Below, piece by piece: positions 17,669 to 24,420 of a stretch of 24,420 nucleotides of DNA (positions within the stretch are counted from its first letter, which is position 1; every line of letters starts with the position of its first letter). The notes below the pieces were generated by a model. That model was not told where the DNA came from. It did no database searches and worked only from the letters and a program-made list of their open reading frames with translations. Source of the stretch: Jimgerdemannia flammicorona (lineage: Eukaryota > Mucoromycota > Endogonomycetes > Endogonales > Endogonaceae); contig RBNI01001094.1 of the NCBI GenBank assembly GCA_003990745.1, positions 1-24,420 of the forward strand, read 5' to 3'. The translations under genes were made by a program, and so were the position numbers.

Positions 17669-18231
17669 AATAGAACTCTTCAACTACTACTTATTGAAGT
17701 CTACTTAGAAATAGTAGCTCAGTTCTGACAAATAAAATTACATATCTACCACCTGATCTAAGTAAGAGAAGATATCCTCCTTCAACTATATCAACAAAGA
17801 AGCCTTGATATATCTACTGGTGAATACCAATAATCTGATATTTAAGCTATCAATAGAACTTCAAGAAAAGTATTATCTCCTTCTAACTAAAGAATGAATC
17901 TATGACCAGATATTACCAATCCACATTCCTATCTAAACCTGGGCTTCAAAGTTATAACTATCTTCAGAGAAATAATATTGGAATATTTCAAACAACTGAT
18001 AAACACCTATGAAGAGAAAGTCTTTAAATTTTTGAGAAATAGCAAGCCCTCTCCAATAAGACTGATAGTATCAGAGAGAAAGACTCAGTAATTGAAGCCA
18101 TCAATATTGAGACAACTCTGACCAAGGGTCAGCAATAATAGATACAAAAGTTGATAGAAGAATACAAAGATATATTTACTACTATATATAATAAATTTCT
18201 ACTATATCAATATGGAAAATATGTAATATAT
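17669..18231 (+). pseudogene. element B pol: dUTPase to RT start, truncated
   Basis: After motif 5 the frame decays, but near 18151-18231 it reads LIEEYKDIFTT then KFLLYQYGKYVI. This fits the conserved segment before the Ty3/gypsy RT (E-Y-x-D-x-F followed by LPPHR-x-x-DH-x-I), with Pro-to-Leu, Arg-to-Gln and His-to-Tyr changes, all expected from C-to-T or G-to-A mutation. The element stops there because LTR C begins at 18232. RT, RNase H and integrase of element B are not in the window. Confidence 0.6.
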
Positions 18232-18400
18232 TGTGACATACCAAAAATGTACCACCCAAATCATATCTTAGCCAGATGACATAAACATTTAGTAACTTAG
18301 CCAGATGATGTGATCATACAGCATAGTAACCAGACACAGCAATCATTGCTGTGGAAAAGTGTATAAATAGTCAGACTACTAGACAAGATATATCTGTATA

Positions 18401-18457
18401 GGACCTGTACACCTGTGCTGGACCTGCACACTTGTACTGGACCTACACAACTTGCCA
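18401..18457 (+). repeat. 19-nt tandem array in LTR C U3, 3 units
   Basis: Units start at exactly 18401, 18420 and 18439: GGACCTGTACACCTGTGCT, GGACCTGCACACTTGTACT and a third beginning GGACCTACACAACTTG. They lie upstream of the TATA motif at 18510. Confidence 0.85.
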
Positions 18458-18939
18458 TAAGTAGCAAATCTATAGTTAGCCACATAGCAATCAGATAGCA
18501 ACCAACTTGTATAAAATACCCCAGAGACAAGAGTGAATAAACCTCAGTCTAAAATTTAAAGCAAAAGACAAGTCTGCCTACCACACTTTGAGAGGAACTC
18601 TACAGCCACTACTAGGAGATTGTGAGCTTATTTCTCTACTCCAGTCTACTTTCTGATATAAAGAATAAGTTTATTTTTGGTTTGCTTACTAGATAAGCCT
18701 GAAGTTTGTCACCAAGTTCAAGGAGAACTTTGTCACCATTTGAATAATCTGCTGCTTAAGGAATAAGCCACTATTTCCAAGTTATTTGTATTCCCAGAAA
18801 GCCTAAGAGAAAGCTGCCTTACTCAAGCCAGTTTCTAATGCAACTTTGCAGTGAATCTGTTTGTGCAAATGAAGCCAGTCTTTGATATAACTTTGCTAAG
18901 AGACCCTTTTTCAAAGTCTTCAGTTGTTCATATTCTCAG

Positions 18940-19176
18940 TTGAAGCTACCAATTCAGGAAGAATCTATGATATCTGAGTTACCCAAGTTATCAGAAGAAT
19001 CTATGACATCCAAGTTATCTGAATTATCAGAATTATCTGCAACATCTGAGTTATTTGTTGTTCCCAGTGAGCCTGAGTTATTGAGTAATCTGCCACTAGT
19101 ACAATTCCCAGTAAGGAGAATCTATGCTATCTTTTATTCCCAAACTGCTGATTTAGAAGAATTTATGCCAAACTGA
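18940..19176 (+). repeat. Ser/Glu/Leu-rich short-repeat expansion inside LTR C
   Basis: Between about 18955 and 19085 words such as GAGTTATC, AGAATCTATGA and CATCCAAGTTATC recur at roughly 9- to 27-bp steps. Their translation gives an open frame of 78 codons with EESM-x-SELPKLS and SELSELSATSEL repeats. It has only non-ATG support upstream, no match in LTR A, and lies within the LTR, so I treat it as repeat expansion and not a gene. Confidence 0.5.
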
Positions 19177-19611
19177 GTCATCTGCTAAAACCATATAAGA
19201 AAACCACTAATTCCCAGATCCCACTGCATAAGAAACCTATTCATACTATATAGAGATTGTTATGCAGAAATTGTATACTTTTGGAGATTGCTACTCAAGA
19301 AGAAGAACCACTAAATTGCCAGACTGTTATACACAGAGATCATCACACTACACATGAAATTCTACCAATTCCCAGATTGACCCAAGAAGAAAACCCATTC
19401 ACATATAAATCACTGCTATACTCAGAGAACCATCTCAATAAGGAAATTACTTGCAGAAATCTAGCTTTGACTATTATACCACTAAACACTACCAAGGACC
19501 TCAGGAATCTCAGAACATTTTGTTGCTTTTAACAAAGTAACTGAGGGCTCAAGCCAAACTACATCAATCCCCAATCTTGTAATTTGCCTCCATTGAGCCA
19601 GACATATTACA

Positions 19612-19629
19612 TTTGGGGGCTCAACTGGG
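19612..19629 (+). other. primer-binding site of element C
   Basis: TTTGGGGGCTCAACTGGG follows the LTR end, identical to the motif at 13245. The tRNA is not identified. Confidence 0.65.
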
Positions 19630-20003
19630 AAGATTTCAAATTGATGTGACTTTCTAGCTTACAAGAACCCACAGTTAAACTGGATATATTTGATATAATA
19701 CTAATCTCTATCACTACAGGAGAACTAGTTATCACTAGTATCTGGACAGAAAGAGAAGTAATCACCTCAAGACTTATCAATTACCCAGTATCAGAAGGAT
19801 CCTAACCAGAACCAGAAGCCAGTACAGCCCAAAATCTCCAACCAGATCAACCAGACAACACAGGTGGCCCTGTTGGAGATTTTGAAGAACTTGCACAAGA
19901 ACTAGAAGATCTTATTACATAAACCCAAGATCTTATAGTCAGACACCCCATATCAGTCTCATCAATCTCACCAATAGAACCTTTACCACAAGCTCTTACA
20001 GAA
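19630..20003 (+). other. element C leader and start of gag, decayed
   Basis: By position this is the untranslated leader and gag N-terminus. Pro/Glu/Gln-rich broken frames are seen. No start codon can be fixed. Confidence 0.4.
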
Positions 20004-21113
20004 TTGGAAGTAGCTCCTACAAGAATACCTAGGCTCATTCTACTTCATCTAAGGTCCAGAACACCATCCTCAGGATACCCAAGCACCCCTATCTCCAGTG
20101 ACAGCTCAGAATGTAAATCAGAATCAGAATCCAGACCAGAACCAGAATCAGAAGAAAGTGATGATAAAATGGCCATCTCATTGCCAACCTTTGCAGGATA
20201 TCTAGAGGAAGACCCCAGAGAATTCCTTGATGGAATTGAAGGAATTGCAGCCCTGAGGAACCTTTTAGATGAAAGAAAAATCATTATCTACAAGGCCCAG
20301 CTCAGAGAATCAGCCAGAGGAATTTTCCACTGAACAGCAAATGATCCAAATTCAGAACTGGCAAGACAGATACAAGCAGCACTATCTTATGAGCTAGAAT
20401 ATGTAGCCATGGTCCACTGGCTCATTGAAAAGTATGCAGGAAATGAAACCTACCATAAGTCTTAAGAATCCATCATGGAGATGAAGATGAATCTTAGAGA
20501 ATCGCTCAGAGCCTTCTTCATAAGAATCCAGAAGAGAATGCATGCTGTCGGGTTCAATACCACCAACCAGGACATTATAGATCCAATGACCTTCATGAAT
20601 GGGATTCCCCCAAATATTGCTCAGCATGTCCACACCCTAGGCATCAGAAGGTCTGAAGAGCAAGTAGATGCAGCCCAAGAATTCTTCAATATCAGACAAG
20701 AAACTATCTGGAGTAATCATGACAAGAAAGAAGATAAAGAAGACATCCTGGTCAAAGCCCTACAAGGACTCCTTCAAGGACAAGAAAGATCTGAATAAAG
20801 AAGGCCAGCCAAAGAAGGAAAGAAAGACAGAAGCAAAATCCAAGACCTCAGCTCCAAGTTGGACCAATTGGTTGGACAGATTGAAAAACTCACCAAATGT
20901 GAAAATTGGAGCTACCAAGACAACAGAGGATATCCACCACAGAGGAGCTACCAAGAGATAATAGAAATTACCAGCAAGAAGAAAGAAGATACTCTGTCCA
21001 AGACAGAGCCCAAGTCCAATGCTTCTGCTATAGACAATTCAGATACTATATCACTGAATGTGATAACAAAAGAAGTAACTGAAGGGACTCAGAATCATCA
21101 ACTGAAGAAATGA
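20004..21113 (+). pseudogene. element C gag polyprotein, inactive
   Basis: One frame spans the region with three internal stops (TGA at 20331-20333, TAA near 20463, TAA at 20796-20798). After an acidic Ser/Glu-rich stretch comes the gag capsid-type domain: LPTFAGYLEEDPREFLDGIE (from about 20178), then YELEYVAMVHWLIEKYAGNE, LRAFFIRIQKRMHAVGF, and FMNGIPPNIAQHVHTLGIRR. A likely coiled coil, IQDLSSKLDQLVGQIEKL, lies near 20840-20893. The nucleocapsid zinc knuckle follows in another frame, so a frameshift also exists. Gag forms the particle shell that packages the element RNA in the cytoplasm; this copy cannot do so. Confidence 0.75.
21020..21061 (+). pseudogene. element C degenerate CCHC zinc knuckle
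   Basis: CFCYRQFRYYITEC occupies the place of a C-x2-C-x4-H-x4-C knuckle. The first and last cysteines remain; the second Cys and the His have become Tyr, and two glycines have become Arg. All are explained by C-to-T or G-to-A changes. It is in a different frame from gag upstream. Confidence 0.6.
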
Positions 21114-21675
21114 CACTCAGTACAAAAAGACTGAAGCTCATCCTGTTGAAGATTTTGAGGAAGTAAGTAATAGTGAAGACTATAGTGATCTAGACTTATA
21201 CCCTACCAAGGTTACCACTCAGAAAACCATCTATCCAGCAGAGAAAGGAAGAGACCTATAGGAAGACCATCCAGGAATATCAGTAGAAGAATCATTCAAA
21301 AGGAAGACAAAGAACATGAAGAGAAACAAGTAGAAATACCTCTCCAGACTCCTTCACCTTTTATCCGCAAGACAAATAAGCTACTACCAGAGAATGAAGA
21401 AATGGAATAAAAAGAATGAGAACCTGCTGCTTCAAAGCCCAAGAAGAAGTACACCCCAAAGACTATACCTAGAGGCATCTACAATGAAACCTGGCAGAAG
21501 ATTCAAGAGGCCAAGATGGAAGTCCCTCTTCTGCAGTTCCTGTAACTGATACTAGCTGGAGTCTGAAACAAATTACTGGGAACCACCAGGTCTAGCACTA
21601 GCCAAGTTCCAATACTACAGCAAGAACCAGTTTCCATCCCTGTCCAAGCAGCTGAAAGACATGTCAGCACCTATC
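21114..21675 (+). pseudogene. element C gag-protease linker
   Basis: Acidic, lysine-rich broken frames lead to PKTIPRGIYNETWQKIQEAK and MEVPLLQFL (about 21461-21543), a segment that precedes the protease in fungal Ty3/gypsy polyproteins of this kind. Stops and frame changes prevent translation. Confidence 0.5.
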
Positions 21676-22045
21676 TATATAGAGATATTAGAGGACAAAA
21701 GGCAAAAATCCTCATAGGTACAAGAGCAGCTGTCTGTGTCATTGCTAAATGGTTCCTGGATACCCTCCAATGGCCCATTGATGGACCATCCAACCTCAGC
21801 ATCATAGTAGCAGATGGAGCCTGAACTCAACTCCTTGGAGAAGTATGAAATATCACTATCTCTCTTGGACACATTCAGTTCTCCATTCTGAAAGCTATTG
21901 TCACTGAAGCTGTCATCTATGACATAATTCTTAGCATCAACTAGGTGAAGGAAATGAATACTGTTGTTGACATCAGTCAATAGGTACTCAAGTTTGACTA
22001 CTGAGGCAAGAAGTATAGAGTTAAGGTGATCAGCTATAAGTAATC
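21676..22045 (+). pseudogene. element C retropepsin-like protease, inactive
   Basis: The frame reads YRDIRGQKAKILIGTRAAVC, IAKWFLDTLQWPIDGPSNL, IIVADGA, LLGEV, ITISLGHIQFSILKAIV, VIYDIILSIN and a KYRVKVI end, clearly retropepsin. The catalytic triad DTG/DSG has become GTR, so the active aspartate is lost. Three TGA codons, where CGA is likely ancestral in at least two, and two TAG codons break it. It aligns with the element B protease at 15839-16157. Confidence 0.78.
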
Positions 22046-22930
22046 GAAGAAGAAGAAGAAGGTCACTATTCAGAAGGAATATGCCAGTAGTGAAGAATCT
22101 ACCACAGAAGAAGATGAAGAATTTGAAGATGGAAATAATCCCAGACTCAATCCCCAAATTAATCTGGTGGATGACAGACCAGAAGACAATGTGTGGGCCA
22201 ATAACACTATTTCTATCACCATTGGAGCCATTGCAGGAGAAATCAAAGGATACCCTACCTGCCTCAAGAGATACAAGTGTCTCAAGCATTCCTCCAAGAT
22301 CATTGAGAAAAGGAATTCGCCTGGTACAGCCTGCCCTGAGTGCAGAAATAAGAAGAAATACAGACATACTCTAGAAACACCTGCAGCTGAAGCTACAGAA
22401 GTGTAAGCAATTTGGGGATAAGAATCATCTGAGGAAGAAGAAGTTCCTGACCAAGAAGTTTCTAAACAAGAAGTACCTAAAGAGGAAGAAGTCTCTGAAC
22501 TCATTCCCTGGGATGACTCTCACTGGACACTACCTGAAGACAATGACCCTTGGAATATGGAAGAAGGACTCAGCATAATCACCATTATTCCCAAGAAAGA
22601 AACTCACTAAGAAAAGGCTTTTTGGCTAGGAAGATGTCTACAATAAATAGTCTTCCACTCTCCCCAAGACTACTGCTATCAGTACTATCTACTAGACCAA
22701 CAGGAGAGACAGAGACCCCAGAGACCAGAATCCCTGAATACAATTGCACAGTCAACTACCTTTCAAGAAGTTACCACCAAGTTGCAAAGCTGATTCAGAG
22801 GACAAGACCTCTTTACCTGGACAGAAGTATACCCCTTATCTACTCTTCCACTAACTTATGACCAAGATGGGTACTGATTCCTGAGACAACAAGAGATCAA
22901 CAACTGGGACTTTATGCCCTTTCACTGGAG
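22046..22930 (+). pseudogene. element C protease-distal linker, truncated by LINE
   Basis: Two open pieces carry acidic runs (SSEESTTEEDEEFEDG; EEEEVPDQEVSKQEV), a cysteine set (YPTCLKRYKCL then TACPECRNKK, about 22252-22355) possibly matching the cysteine pairs of element B, and FRGQDLFTWTEVYPL with LTYDQDGY...FLRQQEINNWDFM, which aligns with element B near 16,750-16,810. The dUTPase and RT regions expected next are missing, since LINE sequence starts near 22,930. Confidence 0.5.
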
Positions 22931-24420
22931 CTGTTGATAGATAGGATTTGCTGAAAGATAGCAGGGCTCTCTATATATAGTATAGTGTGGAAGGTGGGGG
23001 CCTTTGCTGATGATATGGTGGTTGGACTTGGGTCTGTGGCAGATGTAGAGGCACTTCAGGAGACTGTGGAATAGTATGAGGCTCACTTGGGGGCAAGGCT
23101 CAATTGGCATAAGTGTGAGACAATGGTGCTAGGGAATGGGCTAGTGGGTGGGGACGTCATTGGAACAATTATCCCTACTGGTGAGGTGGTGTGGTATCTG
23201 GGCATCTTCCTCTCTGTATATGGTTCTGTCTTGCCGCGAGTATGGTGGGAGAGCAGGGTGAACATTTGGGGGGAGGCCCTTTGAGGATAGGGAGGCCGCC
23301 ATATTTCTCTAGTAGGGTGGGTGTCAATCCTGAATATATATTGATTCCCTAAGCTGTGGTATGTGGCATACTACCTCAACTTCCCAGCATGGATAGTGAA
23401 GAAGCTGACAAAGGTGGCTAGAGATTGGATTTGGGCAGGGAGGAGGTCCCAGGTCAGTTGGGATACTCTTGCAAGGCCGGTAGTCAGGGGAGGTCTTGGA
23501 TTGGTGGACTTTCCTAAGAGGCTGCACTGCTTGTGAGCCTGGTGGTTGAAGAGAGCTGTGGAACTGCAGGGCAGGGATTGGGTGCCACTGCTGCAGAAGG
23601 TATGGGAGATGCTGACATCCCCTTGGGGGTCCTCTGGAGATCTGCTCTCTTTGGTGGAGCTAAATGGAATTCAGTGGTTGTGGTTCAAAGGCTTTTGATG
23701 AGACATGGCTGATGGAGCACACCGAATTGGTCTACACTAGCAAGGCAATGAGGGGGAGGTGGTGTGGAGGCCTAATATGTAGCATTGGGATAGATTGCTC
23801 CTGGGGGGTGCTCCACTTGCTACATGAGAGAGTAGAGTATCAGCAGGGGCTTGGCCAGGACCTTTGGCTGAGTGGCTAGCAGGCAGCAGGGATAGGCAAG
23901 GAGTGGGACTGGGCTGGTATCTGGTCTTGGAGTGCAGAGGTATGGAGGTGGCTTCCCCCCAAGTTCTGGGTGGTGTAGTAGAGAATATTATGAAGGAATG
24001 TCATGCTGAATTTCCATATGGGGCATTTTGTAGAGGGTGGACAATTTGACTGTGAGGAGTGTTATAATGTTGGGTGAGCTGGGGGTCATATGCAGATGCC
24101 AGAACATTGGCTGGGAGAGTGTGAGGTTTTGGGGGAATTTTGGGCTGAAATAGGGAATAGACTAGGTGTGGGGCATAGGCTGGGGGGAGAGGGGGGTCGC
24201 TGGGAGAACTTGAAATCTCAGCTTGTGGGTGGGGTGGGTGATAGTTGGCTCACTGTAGGGTGGGTATTAGTAATATGGGTGGGACTGGCAAGTCATTGGC
24301 TTTTTGTATTTGAGGAGGGGCAGTGGTTGGGACTGCAGGAGAAGGTGTTAAGGTGGGAGGGGCTGTTGGGGGATCTGCTGACTGGATGGTGGGTGGGTTG
24401 GGGTTCTCAGGGGGGAAGAC
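22931..24420 (+). pseudogene. LINE (non-LTR) retrotransposon, 5'-truncated, RT C-terminal half, runs off the window
   Basis: The frame begins in mid reverse transcriptase: ELLIDRIC (from about 22928), then VGAFADDMVVGLGS with the catalytic FADD (23003-23014), YEAHLGARLNWHKCETMVLG, VVWYLGIFLS, LWYVAYYLNFPAWIVKKL, and VVRGGLGLVDFPKRL (about 23480). After a frame change, CEEC (24051-24062) with HWLGEC (24105-24122) forms the C-x2-C...H-x4-C zinc-finger-like motif that follows RT in many LINE ORF2 proteins. The endonuclease and the first half of RT are missing, as expected of 5' truncation on insertion. Several TAG/TGA codons show it is inactive. Its GC content is higher than that of B or C, yet CpG is rare. 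Confidence 0.82.

Larger units (their letters stand above)
18232..19611 (+). mobile_element. LTR C (about 1380 bp), 5' LTR of element C
   Basis: It starts TGTGACATACC and ends CATATTACA, followed by the primer site. Features in order: direct repeat CTTAGCCAGATGA (about 18269 and 18296), a 19-nt tandem array (18401-18457), TATAAAATACC (18510-18520), AATAAA (18536-18541), and a long second half with an open frame. It aligns with LTR A, which is 590 bp shorter, and on the minus strand with LTR D. It interrupts element B in the pre-RT region. No 3' LTR is present in the window. Confidence 0.8.

Noticed and set aside
18232..18290. Continuation of element B RT past 18231 (VIYCDIPKMYHPN reading)
   Set aside because: This sequence is the start of LTR C, as its alignment to LTR A shows; the continued frame is accidental.
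18940..19176. SELSELS-type ORF as an independent gene
   Set aside because: It lies wholly inside LTR C, made of short repeats, and is absent from LTR A.
21675..22504. Long minus-strand ORFs of 230 and 144 codons
   Set aside because: They are antisense to the protease and acidic linker of element C; purine-rich sense sequence avoids antisense stops.
1..24420. tRNA, rRNA, CRISPR array or bacterial-type operon
   Set aside because: No cloverleaf, rRNA core, regularly spaced repeat-spacer array or Shine-Dalgarno-led gene cluster was seen; the retroelements and TATA-box genes point to a eukaryote.

Overview
The window looks like a repeat-rich stretch of a filamentous fungal genome. The evidence is compact TATA-driven small genes, Ty3/gypsy retroelements carrying a dUTPase domain (described before from the basidiomycete Phanerochaete chrysosporium), a LINE with an FADD reverse transcriptase motif and a CxxC...HxxxxC tail, and mutational scars of the repeat-induced or cytosine-deamination kind. 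A basidiomycete is my first guess and a pezizomycete such as a truffle my second. No rRNA, tRNA, CRISPR array or conserved housekeeping gene is visible, so the placement is weak.

Left part (1 to about 10,200) has ordinary CpG content. It is dominated by one dispersed gene family of unknown function (family 1, about 177 aa): two intact genes (2931-3461 and 5942-6475, both +), one frameshifted copy with its promoter intact (9471-9965, +), one internally deleted copy (8581-8955, -) and two fragments (247-503, -; 9142-9229, +). The copies share a TATA box, a leader ending near CCAATCCAAC-ATGGG, and 220-320 bp of 3' flank. Above the TATA box they are unrelated. The products begin MGN-x-(F/C)-S-R-R, which looks like an N-myristoylation signal followed by basic residues. 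A second, decayed family (family 2) occurs at about 3740-4437 (+) and 6950-7983 (-), linked by a GISRSF-x-DASH block. A third, shorter repeat occurs at 592-760 and 5124-5300. A CpG-free block at about 957-1860 is probably an LTR with some internal sequence.

Right part (10,208 to the end) is a nest of dead retroelements almost free of CpG. In order: LTR A (+, 10208-10998); the inverted end of a related LTR D (-, from 11035); an unrecognised reading frame broken by TAA/TAG codons (11817-12560); element B (LTR about 12.56-13.24 kb, gag, protease, dUTPase, first codons of RT), cut off at 18231 by element C; element C (LTR 18232-19611, gag, protease, linker), cut off near 22,930 by a 5'-truncated LINE that runs off the window. 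AT content and stop density fall from A/B to C to the LINE, so the order of insertion can be read from the decay.

No operon-like cooperation between genes is visible. The most interesting parts are family 1, a lineage-specific-looking set of putatively lipid-anchored small proteins with their own duplicated promoters, and the decayed five-motif dUTPase inside a Ty3/gypsy polyprotein.
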